A stretch of DNA of 45,000 bases from Paratrimastix pyriformis (GCA_027972325.1 JAPMOS010000194.1:1-45000); one strand, 5' to 3'; positions 30,000-41,461 are shown, numbered from the stretch's first letter. Program-made: numbers and translations. The notes: a model not told the origin generated them from the letters alone.

Positions 30000-32900
30000 A
30001 AGCCCCTCAAGTGCATAGCACCAATTTTTCCCGGTGTTGGTGTACCCACGGGCACCGCATCCGAACATACCACGGATCGCCTGAAAAAACCAGCTGGTGC
30101 ATGCATGCCATCGTCACGGTGTTGGTGAGTCAACGTACACACCGAGGCAGAGGGGCATCCGGAAATCCAACGGAGCGCCCTCATGAGAAAACCCGCGGTG
30201 CGGGCACGTAAACGAGCAGATACGCGCTGAAATCACACAAGGGTCCCAGTGTTGGGGTGATGGTCATGGGCAAGCGCAGGCCTACCCCAAAGAAAAAACA
30301 CCGAACACTGGTGTTGGTGTGCCAGATGTGTCACAGAGAGGGCCCGCCTGGAAAAAACACGACTTCAGGTGCGGGTGTGACAGCGCACACGGGATCGGAA
30401 GAGAACCCATTGAGGAACGACGTGCAACTATGAGGCTTGCTGGCGGTCAGTGAATTCTCTCCAATCTCTAGACCTAGCAGTGCCGAAATCCCCAAAGTTG
30501 TTTCTGACCTGACCGCCAGCTTGTTGGGACCTCTCGATCCCCGAGCGTGGGACCCGTGGGTGCACAAGTATGCGCGCGTCCCTGACGTCTCACAGTTTGT
30601 TGTTGTTTCTGACCCTGTACGGTCTGTGTGAGGGTGTGGGCGCAGACAAACACAGGCCCGCCCAACCAAATGCTCTCAGTATAGTTCGCGTCCGTGTGTG
30701 AAGTGTGATCCCACTCCAGGCAGGACAGCACCGCAGAGCACCGAGTAGGGAAGCAGAAATACTATGGAATAATGCCACCCGGCTGTGGGCAAGGCGGACA
30801 AGTGCACTGTTCTCAGCCTTGCCTGTGAATGGACAGAGTGACCCCAAGCAGGAGTGATCGTGATGGGTCCAAGACAGGGATGCTCGCCCTCCCGGGACGG
30901 AGCCGCCCCATCATGGCCCTCGGAGGTGGGGATGGGATGAGCCGGAGTGATGGGCAGGGACTGGAAGGTGTACGTGGGTGCTGAGGGCACGCACTCGGAG
31001 GAGGAGAGTGCGCAGAGATCACGAGTGGTGTTTCACCCAAGAGGGCGGAGAGAGGATGCGACGACAGACTTTCCTCTCTGCTCCCGTCAAGCTTGCCCGA
31101 CGTCTCGTGCCCAGGCTGAGAGTTGAACGGGGTATTTGTAGAGCGCCCTCGGCCGCTGGCGCCTAGTCCCACCACCCTTCGCCGGGTGGAAGCTGCGGCT
31201 GCACCACCTTCATTTGGGGCCCCACTTGTAGAGCGCCGGACCCCTGGGGCGCTCCTCCCGTGCCCCCAATGGGGTCCCAAAGGGAACGGCCGCCAGTGTG
31301 TCAGTCTCATCGATCGGGTGTAGGGGACGAGGACGTGCGTTCGTTGACCCGACGCTCACATTTTGCAAAGGAGCAGGCAGTCCCCAATCCGCGCGAAGAA
31401 CCCCGCAACGAGACCCCGATGTGCATGGCCGAAGTGGGGCACTCGCCCCTTTCAGCATGGATGCCCTGGCCACAGAAGAGCCAACGTGTGAGTTCAGGAC
31501 GCTCACGATCTTGGGCTTGGGCAACTGAGGAGTTGTTGAGCAGCCCGTGGGTCATGGGAGCCTTTCTGGTGGGGTCCGCGGTGAGCATGACTCTTGTCCG
31601 GGCGATGTTGTCCCCCGGGAGGAACGGTACCAGGGACACTCCCGTCGGGTGTTGTGGGTCCAATGGGCCAGGAGAAGAGGACAACTGCGATGACCTCACG
31701 CTCGTCTCTACGCACCCAGAGTCAGGGAAGGGCTCTTTCACGAAGCCAGACTTTGTAACGAGGCACTCCGTCACACGTTCCATTCTCCTTCACGTGTGTC
31801 GGGTACCTGACCGCTCACATTTTTGCAAAAGGGGGGAGCCAGTCCCCAGGCCAGATGCAGACCCCCGTCACGAGGGGGTGGACAACCCTGGTGTGCATGG
31901 TCGAAGTAGAGAACTCGACAGTGGGGCCTATGTGTGTGTCCTGGAAGCTCGCGATCCTGGACTTGAGGAAAGACAGACCCGTTCCCTAGAACACGTCTCC
32001 TCCTCTTGGGGGACATCTGTTCGATCAGGCCCTTCCCCCCCCCAGGGGAACGTCATGCTCACCCGGTCCCGCGCGGGGTGGGCATGTCGAGCACACGATG
32101 CTTCCCTCCTAAACGTATTTCGTGTGAAAGAGCAACGGGGGGTGTTTCCCTCGGTTCCGAAAGAGTATAAGACCTCTGAAACGTGGTGTGGCGACCGCCA
32201 TGGTTCCATGTGGGACATGGAGTCCGGACCGAGTCATCGTGTCTCCGATCCGAAACCGGGGAGTTGGCTGCTCCCCTGGTGCGCGCCCAAAATAGATGAA
32301 GCTCCTCTCTTGCAACCGCCAGTGTGTGTTGAAGAGGGAGAAGCTCGCAGTGTGCGTTGTTGTAAAATCCTGCGAGTTGTGCCGCAGGAACGTGCGCGCC
32401 TGTGTGCCCGCAGATCATCAGGGCCATGAGTCGGCTCCCTGGTCGAACGGTGCGTGGTGGACATGGGACCTCCTGCCTTGCCCCGCGACAACATGGGCTC
32501 CGCGACAACACGGCCACGCGAAGATGGTCGAAGCCAAACGTTCTGGCGAAGTGAGAGGTTCGAAGTGGGAGGTTTGCCCTCTGGCACAAAGAATGGCCAC
32601 GGAATGAAGAGGGCGACGTGAAGATGCCAAGTGCAGACCCACAAGACAACTGGTCGATTGTTCAGAAGTGACTCGGAGCGTTCGCTATATTCTCCCTCCC
32701 GAGCGACCAGGTCAATCAACCCCAGATGGAAGACCGGCTTGAGAAGAACTTGAGCGCGAAATGAGTTGCGCGCGTGACCAGTAATCGTGCGAATTTCAGA
32801 GTCACACGTGGACTAAACGCTGATAGCGGAGGTCATCCACTGACGTGGGCCCAGAGCGAGTGCACGGGCGTCCCTCGCCGGATAACCGTTGACCCAGCAT

Positions 32901-33070
32901 TCCATTCATCTCATTGTTCGATCCTGAAAAACCCATGAAGGATTTTGGCCTGAAATATTTGCCAACCAGGTGTTTCGCAGACTGAGTGGCTCCGCAGAGT
33001 CTGAGACATGGCCAGAAGAGAGACCACCAGCATTTCCGAGATCCTCTAAGCCGCCTGTCAAATGACACTG
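30000..33070. other. F3 interior, no supported gene
   Basis: One 389-codon plus-strand open frame (31260-32429) has no recognisable motif and GC-rich composition. It spans two diverged copies of a module (about 31340-31500 and 31800-31950, sharing TCACATTTTGCAAA, CAGTCCCCA and GTGTGCATGG.CGAAGT). I treat it as repeat-derived chance coding. Confidence 0.5.
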
Positions 33071-33320
33071 GTGATGAAATTCCTTCAAAGGAATTGAACA
33101 GACTGTATGAAAAAGTTTGTTGTTGTGCCAAACGAGCACCGTGGGGTCGAACGAACAGAGTATCGAACTGATTCGTCAGCCCTTTCAACCGCAAAGTCAA
33201 ATCGACCAGTGAATAAATTCCTTCAAAGGAATTAAACAGACTGTACAACAGAGGTTGCTGGCGTGTCGAACGAGCCCCGTGGGGCCGAATGAGCAGAGTA
33301 TCAAACTGATTCGCTCAAAA
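33070..33320. repeat. Two-unit tandem repeat, about 150-bp period
   Basis: AATTCCTTCAAAGGAATT (itself a palindrome) followed by ACAGACTGTA, CGAACGAGC.CCGTGGGG and GAGCAGAGTATC, occurring near 33079 and again near 33219. Confidence 0.8.
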
Positions 33321-33694
33321 CGTGACGTGGTGGTCTGGTGGGTCTGTCAGTGAACGTATGTATCAAGGTTGCTTTGAAACTGAACCGACACCTCAAGCAG
33401 GCATCCTTCGTCCCGAAGCAATGAGTATTCCAGCGCATGTCACGGTGACCAGGCACCAACGAACAGTGCCATTCCAAAGGAAACTGGGGTGATACCCCAA
33501 CCGAAAGTCTTTGCGGAGGATGGCGCAAATTGGCCCAAGCCCAACGAGCTCAGCCAGTTCAAAGTTGCACGCAGGACGGTCACGAAAACGGAATAAAATT
33601 TTTGGATGTCAGTGCCGTTTTGCGTGCTTGCTGTGCAAGTGTTCACTCTTTCTTGGTTTGGGTTTGTGAGTCGACAGCCGAAGTCGAGGCAGGA

Positions 33695-34273
33695 TAGGTG
33701 CTATATCTCCTTGTTCTTCATGATAAACACCACACAATGCAGAAAAGTCACAAGTCAAACCCAGGTGAAAGCACTTGGAAACATCTCAAAAAAAGTGTCC
33801 TGGGTGGAGAACCGGTCAGGATGGACATGGGTCGACCGGTGGTCGATAGGGTTGGTTCGACCGAAAAAAACCAATCCTAAAATTAAAATCGTATGGTCAC
33901 GACGGGCAGCGTGTCCAATACGCGTCCATAAATCACAACAAAAATCGGAGAGAGAGGTCAAAGGGAGCCAAGAACATCGGGCGAAAAGAAAAAATTTAAC
34001 ACGCATCGGAAGGGGTGAGATTCGGGGTTAACGGCCCGAGATTCGGCAAATCTCCGATCTCCGAAAACCGTTAAGGTAATTGCGGGCCAACGGTCCATGA
34101 TCGAACCGTGAAGTGACCCCGATTTGGGCTCCGGAAGGGGTCCCAAGAGAGGGTAAAAAAGCACGGATGTCGAAATCACAACAGAGCAAAAGTTGAAAAA
34201 ATGAGATCTGAAATTTCCCGCCCAATTCCAGTACTTAAGGGGGCGCCCCGGACCAGCACAGTGCCTTCGTTTT
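33695..34273 (+). repeat. D3 inverted terminal repeat (left in window)
   Basis: Inverted match to 39761-40338; contains GTGCTATATCTCC at the outer side and CAGTGCCTTCGTTTT at the inner side. Confidence 0.93.
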
Positions 34274-34419
34274 GGAGTGGTGTTCTCCGTACGAGTCGCG
34301 GCAGAGGCGGCCGGTTGAAATGGCGTACAAACCCCGTCAGTAGCAGCAGGATGGGTGCGGGTGGGTCCAGCGCTCAAGGGAGAAGCAGAAAAATTAAAAA
34401 CAGCAGACAAGAGGGAGGG

Positions 34420-34519
34420 TAGCACCTATCCTGCCTCGACTTCGGCTGTCGACTCACTATCCATCGTAAGACTCAGGATAGCAGCCGACAGCCTCCGTCT
34501 TCGGCAGTCTAGGTGCTAT
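34420..34519 (-). repeat. D3 internal complementary region
   Basis: Reverse complement of the left outer end (to GTCGACTCA) immediately followed by that of the right outer end (CTATCCATCG...). Confidence 0.9.
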
Positions 34520-34724
34520 CACATGCAGAGAGAGAGTCGTGGGAGAAAAGCAAAAACAGAAAACCCACAGCAGCGCAGCATCTAGTCGGCTGGCCGCAGA
34601 CAAAAAGGAAAAAATGAAAATTCCCAGAAAGGCATGCCAAAACCAGCATCTAGTCGGCCGGCGGCAGCAGGAGAAACACAGAAAACATAAAACAGACAAA
34701 TGAGGCCCGGCGCGGCGCGGCAAC
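34520..34724. other. D3 short direct repeat next to the recombinase 3' end
   Basis: AGCATCTAGTCGGC occurs twice (about 34576 and 34647), followed by purine-rich sequence. No gene. Confidence 0.6.
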
Positions 34725-36060
34725 TCAAAAGCACTCGCCGGCGGGCAGGCTGGACGAATCCGCCTCGAGCTCGTCGTTCTCGTCGTCATCAGACGGCCTG
34801 GCCCAGAGAGCGCTCCGGCGGCGGCGGCGCGGAGCAGAAGGCGCCCTGCTCGAGCGGCGGCGAGCAGGCGCAGCAGGCGTGCTCGTGGCATCGCCCGAAG
34901 GACTCGCCTCATCGGAAACGTCGTCGTCGCATATCACAACGCGCTGGCGTGGCGGAGCGGCCGGGCGGTGACGCGGCGTGGCCGCCGACAGCGAGAGCGA
35001 CGAAGCAGGCGAGCCTGGCGGCAGGGGCGGAGGCGGAGGCGCCGGACGCACGGCCTGGACGAGATCCGTGGCGGCGAGCGGCGCGGCGGCGCCAGGGGCA
35101 CGGGGCGGCGGCGGCGGCGGCGCCGGGGCGAACATCAGGTCGGTGAAGTTGCTGTCGACGCCCGTCTGCACGTAGTGCTGCGCAAACACTTTGGCCGAAG
35201 CCCAGCGGCCCAGGTGCAGGATCTTGTCGGGCATGACCTCGCGCGCAATGGCCCAGCTGGCCCCGCCACGGCGGAAGCCGCGGGCCGAGAGGAGCGAGCG
35301 ATCGCCCCCGCCGGCGACGATGACCTCGTTGAGGATGTGGCTGATGGTGGCCGGCTTGACGCCCTCGTAGGGGCGGCGCAGCTGGATAACGACCCGCGAC
35401 GGTCCGGGCGGGTCGGGGCGCATGGCGCGCGTGCGGCGGAGCCAGCACTGGTAGCAGCTCACCGGGTCGAGCAGCGCATCGGCGGCGCGCCAGATGGTGA
35501 CGGAGGCGCCCTGGGCGGTGTAGTCGTTCTTGAAGCCCAGCAGGCAGACCACCAGCCGATCGGCGGCCGGCGGCACGGCCACCTGCGCCACGGTGGGCAG
35601 GGTCACGTCCGAGGGCCGAAGCAGCGCCAGGAAGGCCAGCAGGGCGACCAGCTTGGCGCGGAGGCGCTCCAGCGGAAGCGCGTCGTTGGGGCCCCACCGG
35701 TGGAAGAGCTCCACCAGCAGGGTGGGCGGCACGGGCAGCCCCTTCTGGACGGGCTGCGTGGTGCGGCGCAGACGGATGGCCTTGCGCAGGCGTCCGTAAA
35801 GGTGGTCTCGCGCCGGGGAAGGCACCCCAAGCGCGTCGTGAATCAGATTGACCACAGTGGCGATGAGCGACAGAGTCGACCGGGGCCGGCAGCTGGCCCG
35901 GGTAGCCTCGTCGGTGTAGTCGGCCAGCGCGCTCACGGGCATGGGCACCAGCGGGATGCCCCGGCGGGCGCAGAACCGCGCCAGGGCACGCAGCCGGTTG
36001 GTGAGGCTCTTCTCGGTGGTGGGCTTTACAGCAGCCGAGACAAGTAGCTGGCGACCTTGG
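34725..36060 (-). CDS. D3 tyrosine recombinase
   Basis: The C-terminal 440 or so codons of a long open frame. Landmarks: N-terminal arm (TTEKSLTNRLRALARFCARR), LALLRPSDVTLP (first Arg box), ARGFRRGGASWAIAR, and LGRWASAKVFAQHYVQTG (Trp and Tyr boxes). A Pro/Ala and acidic tail follows. The enzyme inserts circular element DNA. It overlaps the end of the RT frame. Upstream codons of the same open frame lie antiframe to the RT and are not taken as coding. Confidence 0.8.
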
Positions 36061-37681
36061 GCGCTCCAATAGGCCGCTCCGGCCGCCCAGAAATCCTGAA
36101 GGCGCAGACGCGCCAGCTGAGGTTCTTCGTCGGCTCCGAGTGGCCGGAAGCAGCCGGGCGGAAGGCCCGCGGGTCCTGCGGCAGGAGCACGGGCCAGTCC
36201 ACCGTCAGGGCCAGCAGCAGGGGCCACCAGGGCTGGCTCGGCCAGACCGGGGCCAGCAGGGTGCACTCCACGCCGGGCCCGGAGTGCTGCAGGTGGCGCA
36301 GGACGCGGTGGATCTGCGAAAAGGGGGGGTTGACCCAGCTGTTCTCGCCGGGCTCCCACCGGGCCGAAAACGTGTCGGCGCGCAGGGACTGCACATCGCG
36401 GTGGCGGCTCTCGTAGCGGGGCACCTGGCGCGTCGCGAAGGTGGCCATGCGGTCGATCGAGTGCGGGCCCCAGAGCCGGTCCAGCGAGCGGAACAGCGCC
36501 GGGTGGAGCATCCAGTCGCTGCGGTCGAAGTCCCGCGAGAGCTGGTCCGCCGTGGTATTCGTCACGCCCGCCACGTGCTCGGCCTGCAGGGTAATCCCGT
36601 GGCGCGCTGCGAGGGCGTGGATGGCCCGGGCGATCCCGTCCAGGGCCTGGTTGAGGCGGCCGAACCCGTTGAGGTGGGCCACCGTCGTCGCGTTGTCGAC
36701 CTGGAAGAGCACCGTGCGGCCCCGCCAGGCCGGCGTCGCGGCCCAGATGCGCAGGGCGTTGAGCACGGCCATGCTCTCGCGCTGGTTGATGGGCGTCTCG
36801 CGCATGACGCCCGTCCAGGGGCCCTGGGCTGTCTCGTTGCGCTCCAGCCAGCAGGCCCCCCAGCCGATGTCCGAGGCGTCCGTGGCGCAGGTCAGATCGG
36901 CCGGCGCCGGGAGCGGACAGGCCCCGTTCCAGCCCTCGAGGCCCTCCAGCCACCAGCGGAGGTCCCCCCGGGCCGGCTCGTCCAGCATCACGCAGCAGTG
37001 CCAGTTGGGGGCTGCTGCGACCACGCGGTAGACGTTGCGCAGGAGAAACTTGGCGGGCGCCACGGCCCGCGAGACGGACAGGCAGAGGCCCGCCACGTGG
37101 GCCACCCGGCGCACGTGGGGCCGCGAGCAGCGCAGCAGCCGGGCGATCTCGTGCCGGATGGTGCGCCGCTTCTCGGCGGGCACGCAGTAGCGCACCTGGG
37201 GAGCGGTCTCGACCTCGTACCCCAGGAACTGCTGCCGCGGGGCGGGCGAATGGCACTTCTCCAGCTTGAGGTTCATGCCCGCCTGCTCCATCACGGCCAC
37301 GAAGCGCGCCCACTCGCGATCGGCCTCGGCCGGCCGACTGGCCACGATGAAGTCGTCGATGTAGGAGAGCATCCGCAGGCCGCACGAGGGGCCCCGGAGG
37401 TACTCGCAGAGGGGCCTGAGAAACTTGGTAAAGGCCCACGGCGCACAGGAGAGGCCGAACGGGAGAACCGTGTAGACGTAGTAGCGGCCCCGCCAGGCGA
37501 ATCCCAAGAGCTGCTGGTCGTCGGGGTGAATGCGCAGGTGATGGTAGCCCTCGGAGAGGTCCGCCGTCGAGATGTAGTCCCCGTCGCGCAGCAGGGGCGC
37601 CAGCGTGGTCAGGTCCTCCAGCTTGAAGGCCGGCGCCTGGACGAAGGAGTTGACGAAGCGCATGTCGATGCACAGCCTCAA
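36026..37681 (-). CDS. D3 reverse transcriptase, RNase H and methylase-like region
   Basis: Motifs in order: MRLCIDMRFVNSFV, YISTADLSEGYHHLRI, VLPFGLSCAPWAFTKF, MLSYIDDFIVA (YxDD), LGYEVETAP; RNase H CATDASDIGWGACWLE, QRESMAVLNALRIW and VLFQVDNATTVAHL; then NSWVNPPFSQIHRVL, the DAM-like methylase signature of DIRS elements. RT sequence continues upstream of 37681. Confidence 0.88.
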   Translation of the reverse strand: MRLCIDMRFVNSFVQAPAFKLEDLTTLAPLLRDGDYISTADLSEGYHHLRIHPDDQQLLGFAWRGRYYVYTVLPFGLSCAPWAFTKFLRPLCEYLRGPSCGLRMLSYIDDFIVASRPAEADREWARFVAVMEQAGMNLKLEKCHSPAPRQQFLGYEVETAPQVRYCVPAEKRRTIRHEIARLLRCSRPHVRRVAHVAGLCLSVSRAVAPAKFLLRNVYRVVAAAPNWHCCVMLDEPARGDLRWWLEGLEGWNGACPLPAPADLTCATDASDIGWGACWLERNETAQGPWTGVMRETPINQRESMAVLNALRIWAATPAWRGRTVLFQVDNATTVAHLNGFGRLNQALDGIARAIHALAARHGITLQAEHVAGVTNTTADQLSRDFDRSDWMLHPALFRSLDRLWGPHSIDRMATFATRQVPRYESRHRDVQSLRADTFSARWEPGENSWVNPPFSQIHRVLRHLQHSGPGVECTLLAPVWPSQPWWPLLLALTVDWPVLLPQDPRAFRPAASGHSEPTKNLSWRVCAFRISGRPERPIGAPKVASYLSRLL

Positions 37682-38119
37682 CTTGCCGTTCTTCTTGGGC
37701 GCGCACGTCAGCGGGGGAGATGTTGTGCGGCGGCGCCTGGACGGGTCGGATCGCGCCCGTCTCGAGGAGGCGAGCCACCTCCTGGTCGACGAAGGAGGCG
37801 TGCTCGGGGTGCACGTAGTTGGGCAAATGGGAGCTGCACGGCTTGCAGAGGAGCGGGATGCGGAAGCCGTGCAGGAGCCAGTTGTGCACGGGGCGGGGCA
37901 AGTGGAAAAGCTCCTCCCAGAAGGCCCGGAAGGGCGGGAGGGAGGGACGCCCAGTGCTGAAGCGAGCTGGTGGTGGTGGTGGTGGTGGTGGTGGAGATGC
38001 GGCCGGCCCGAGAGCGGGGGGATGGTCGCACCGTGGCGGCGGCAGCGGGGAGGGCGGCGGTGATGGTGGTGGAGAAGGCGGACCCCGTTGCTGCCGCGGC
38101 GCGCGGGCTCTGCGCGCCG

Positions 38120-39699
38120 TTACTGCTCGCCGGCGCCGCCCGACTGCGCCTGCTGGCGCCCGCCGGCGGAGCCGTTGTTGCCGCCACCATTGTCGAAGCG
38201 GCGCCGCTGCGGGAAGCTGCGCTGCTGGCGCTGGGCAAAGTCGTTGAACCGGTCGCCGCCTCGGCCAAGCCCGCCGCCATAGCTGCGCCCGCCGAAGCCG
38301 CCGCGGCCACCCGACGAGCGGAAGTCGCGATCCCGGCCCCCGCCCATGCGACGCCCGCCAGCCTGGCCGCCGCGTTGCTGCTGCTGCTGGCCGGGCAGGG
38401 CGCGCATGCCCTGAGCGAGGCGGATGGCGAAGTCGAGCTGCTGGAGGTTCTGGCCCGTGGCGACCTCGGGAGCGGTGCGGACATACTCGTACATGCGGGC
38501 CACGTCGGGGGCAAGTGCTGTGTGCACCCAGGCGAGCCGCTTGCGGTCCACGATGGCGGAGGCAATGGAGCGAGCAAAGCAAGAGAGGGCGGCGCGCAAG
38601 TCCTCCTCGGTGCAGGGCAGGCGCGCCAGCCGCTCAAGGTTGAGCGATTCCCGGTGAAGGCGCTGGAGAAAGCGGAATTCAGCCCTGGACTCGCGGGCAA
38701 GGCCCGTGACGGAGCCGAGCTGGGGAAAGTCGCTGGGCACGGCAACGCCCCGGACAAATGCCCGGGCGCGCTCCAGTGCGAGCCTGTCAGAGGCCTCGCG
38801 GTCGCCAGGCTGCTGCTGCGGGTCGGCTGCGTGCCGGAGCTCATCCTCGTCGCCGGCGGCGGCAGCGTCGTCCTCGTCCGCAAATTCGCCCTCGGCGCCG
38901 GCGGCATCATCGTCGCCGCTGGGCGGGTCGGCCTCCCCCGGAAAGGGACCGGGAGCAGCCCGGGCGAGCCGCCGGAAGGCTGCGGCGGCTGGGACTTGGT
39001 TGGACGGAACGTTGGTTGCAGTGGCCTGGTCGGGCCGAAAAACGAGAGCGGAGCAGGCTCATCCGCGGCCGGCACGGCGGCGGCACCACCGGCACCCGGG
39101 GGGCACCAGCAGCACCGCGGGCAGCAAGGCCGGCCTCCTGGGCGGGAGGCAAGGCCGCGGAGGCAGCAGCTGCGGCCACGAGCAAGGCCCGCTGCTGCTC
39201 GAGAAAGTCCCCCAGCGAGGCCTCCATCACGCGCCGGATGTAGAGGTCGAGGCCTTCCTGGGGCTGGGGGGTGACGGCAGAGTGAATCTGCAGGGCCGGG
39301 GTGGGCACAGGGGGCGCGGGGGCAGCGGGACGGTCCCCTCGGGCCCGCTCTGGGCGGCACCGTCGTCGTCGAGGTCCTGGGATGGTAGCGGAGCGGTCGC
39401 GGTGGCCAGGCCGGACGCGGCCTGCGCGGCGGAAGCAGCCTTGTGGACAGCCGCAGCCGCCTGTAGGGCCTGCGCCGGGCTTGCCGGGCCACCGGGAGCC
39501 GCCCCGACACGCGGGCATCCGTAACCATCAGCCGGTCCAAGAAGGTCGAGCCCGGGCCGCGAGTGCCCCTTCCCGCCGAAACGGCACTCGAAGAGCCACT
39601 CGAAGAGCCGTTGGGGGTCGGATTGGGTGTCCCAGGAGTTGGAACCTTGATGTTGATCTTGGGCATCGGAGGGTCTTGAAGTCGATGAGTAGAGGCCAT
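38120..39699 (-). pseudogene. D3 gag region
   Basis: N-terminus MASTHRLQDPPMPKINIKV, a middle with EGLDLYIRRVMEASLGDFLE, and a C-terminal part (LARESRAEFRFLQRLHRESL; LPCTEEDLRAALSCFARSI) ending in an Arg/Gly-rich RNA-binding-like tail (GGRDRDFRSSGGRGGFGGRS). Not open in one frame; few breaks. Confidence 0.65.
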
Positions 39700-39760
39700 T
39701 GGAGTAGAGTTTCGTTGTTGTTCGGTCGGTAGTCCTTGAAAAACGGGTGTTCACCACGAA

Positions 39761-40338
39761 AAACGAAGGCACTGTGCTGGTCCGGGGCGCCCCCTTAAGT
39801 ACTGGAATTGGGCGGGAAATTTCAGATCTCATTTTTTCAACTTTTGCTCTGTTGTGATTTCGACATCCGTGCTTTTTTACCCTCTCTTGGGACCCCTTCC
39901 GGAGCCCAAATCGGGGTCACTTCACGGTTCGATCATGGACCGTTGGCCCGCAATTACCTTAACGGTTTTCGGAGATCGGAGATTTGCCGAATCTCGGGCC
40001 GTTAACCCCGAATCTCACCCCTTCCGATGCGTGTTAAATTTTTTCTTTTCGCCCGATGTTCTTGGCTCCCTTTGACCTCTCTCTCCGATTTTTGTTGTGA
40101 TTTATGGACGCGTATTGGACACGCTGCCCGTCGTGACCATACGATTTTAATTTTAGGATTGGTTTTTTTCGGTCGAACCAACCCTATCGACCACCGGTCG
40201 ACCCATGTCCATCCTGACCGGTTCTCCACCCAGGACACTTTTTTGAGATGTTTCCAAGTGCTTTCACCTGGGTTTGACTTGTGACTTTTCTGCATTGTGT
40301 GGTGTTTATCATGAAGAACAAGGAGATATAGCACCTAG
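39761..40338 (-). repeat. D3 inverted terminal repeat (right in window)
   Basis: Inverted match to 33695-34273. A third partial copy is D4 at 43820-44240. Confidence 0.93.
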
Positions 40339-40429
40339 ACTGCCGAAGACGGAGGCTGTCGGCTGCTATCCTGAGTCTTACGATGGATAGGAAAAATTAT
40401 TATCTATAGTTAGTATATAATAACCACTA

Positions 40430-41104
40430 ATGTCAAGCAAGCAATCTGTTGAGTCTGATATGCCAGTTGTGATCATTCCGAACGATTTCACAGTTAAGAA
40501 GCTGTCAATTGAAGCCTTATCTGAATCGTCCAGGAAGCAAGAGAAGACAATGAAGATGTGTCACATTGAACATAATGGTAGTAACCTCTTAGTTCAGACG
40601 CCACAAATCGACTTAGGACCTTATGGAGTGAACTTTTACGAGAACACTAAAACCATCAGGTTACCAGTTGAGAATGTAGGCGATGACTTTAAGAAGATGA
40701 TAGACAAGCTCGAGAAGTACTGTCAAAACAATGTGGAAAGCATTGTGAATGGTACTTTTGAAGAAGGCAAACCAGATGAATTTGAATACAAATCATTTGC
40801 AAAGACGAGTGATAATGACAAGTTTCCGAGCTACTATAAAGTAGCAGTTGGATATGCAGATACACTGTATCCGAGTGTCTTCCGAAAAGATGAAGATGGT
40901 GAGGTAAAACAGGACACAACAATACAAACAAACGAAGATTTACGAAAAGCCGTCAATCCAGGTAGCACAGTTAAAATGATAGTCCAACTTAAAGTATGGG
41001 TTGATGATAAGCAGCATTATGGAATCTCAGCCTCATGCAAACAGCTACTTATAGTGAAAGAAGGGAAGAAGAAAGCAGACAATTCAAAGTCTCTTTTTGC
41101 TTAG
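40430..41104 (+). CDS. DUF5871-like virus protein, 224 codons
   Basis: Open frame with the look of the DUF5871 family found in nucleocytoviruses and Polinton-like viruses: LVQTPQIDLGPYGVNFYE near the N-terminus, an Asp/Lys-rich helical middle, PSYYKVAVGYADTLYPSVF, and the C-terminal VKMIVQLKVWVDDKQHYGIS. The family's function is not settled; a single-stranded-DNA-binding or late virion role has been suggested. Its stop overlaps the stop of the opposing ORF by 4 bp. Family assignment is from memory of the pattern, without a search. Confidence 0.6.
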   Translation: MSSKQSVESDMPVVIIPNDFTVKKLSIEALSESSRKQEKTMKMCHIEHNGSNLLVQTPQIDLGPYGVNFYENTKTIRLPVENVGDDFKKMIDKLEKYCQNNVESIVNGTFEEGKPDEFEYKSFAKTSDNDKFPSYYKVAVGYADTLYPSVFRKDEDGEVKQDTTIQTNEDLRKAVNPGSTVKMIVQLKVWVDDKQHYGISASCKQLLIVKEGKKKADNSKSLFA

Positions 41105-41424
41105 TTGGTAGCTTGTCGTACATTGTTTATCTTCCATGTAGCCTTCAGTGTTGAGTCATCAGCGAGATAGAATGCCATTTTACCATTATCAATTGAAGAA
41201 GGTTGAGTAGTTTCGAACGTAACAGAAATCATCTGTCTGATTTCCGCTACAGCAGTTTTAAGTGTTTCTATTTGAGCTTTTAATGACATGTTTTCATCAG
41301 TGAGTGAATCACAATGTGCCTTTAGTTTTTTCATCTCATTGAGCATCATGAAAGGCAAACGATCTTGTCGAATACCTTCAACAGCGCCATCCTTGTAATA
41401 TACTAAATCAGGATACATCAACAC
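41101..41424 (-). CDS. Small coiled-coil protein of the virus-like element, 107 codons
   Basis: MLMYPDLVYYKDGAVEGIRQ, then a clear heptad-type coiled coil (MLNEMKKLKAHCDSLTDENM onward), then a short beta-rich C-terminus with FYLADDSTLKATWKINNVR. The layout resembles small virion or attachment proteins, but I cannot assign it. Tail to tail with the DUF5871-like gene, overlapping by 4 bp. Confidence 0.5.
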   Translation of the reverse strand: MLMYPDLVYYKDGAVEGIRQDRLPFMMLNEMKKLKAHCDSLTDENMSLKAQIETLKTAVAEIRQMISVTFETTQPSSIDNGKMAFYLADDSTLKATWKINNVRQATN

Positions 41425-41461
41425 ATTCTTCAGCTATTAGACCATAACATTTGACCTTTAA

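Larger units (their letters stand above)
27251..33666 (-). mobile_element. F3: F element inserted in F2, cut by D3
   Basis: Begins with the intact F terminus TGGTGGGATAGCC, has an internal complementary region at 28901-29029 and a second inverted repeat starting near 33594. It stops within that repeat (GTTTGGGTTTG) where D3 begins. 27251 to about 31000 matches F1 inverted; about 31000-33590 does not obviously match F1, so F copies vary inside. No supported gene. Confidence 0.78.
33667..40390 (-). mobile_element. D3: DIRS-like retrotransposon of a second family
   Basis: Termini TGAGTCGACAGCC (left) and CGATGGATAG (right). Nearly identical inverted repeats of about 578 bp at 33695-34273 and 39761-40338. 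An internal complementary region at 34420-34519 joins both outer ends in the complementary sense. On the minus strand: gag, RT/RNase H/methylase-like, tyrosine recombinase. GC-rich. Looks close to whole, with at most a few breaks; the near-identity of the long termini suggests a recent insertion. Its left flank is F3 and its right flank is unrelated AT-rich DNA. Confidence 0.88.

Noticed and set aside
31260-32429. 389-codon ORF in F3
   Set aside because: No motif, biased composition, spans a diverged duplication and has no counterpart in F1.
36140-37960. 606-codon plus-strand open frame, and similar long frames at 34968-36047 and 37970-39274
   Set aside because: Antisense to the D3 coding regions. 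GC-rich codons on one strand leave the complement open; no motif is visible.
36060-38582. Upper part of the 1,285-codon minus-strand frame in D3
   Set aside because: It overlaps the RT/RNase H region in another frame. Only its ends (recombinase, and RT upstream sequence) look like protein.
40338-40390. Long terminal repeat of a retrovirus-type element at D3 and D4
   Set aside because: The repeats are inverted, carry distinct outer ends and are joined in an internal complementary region, which is DIRS architecture and not an LTR pair.
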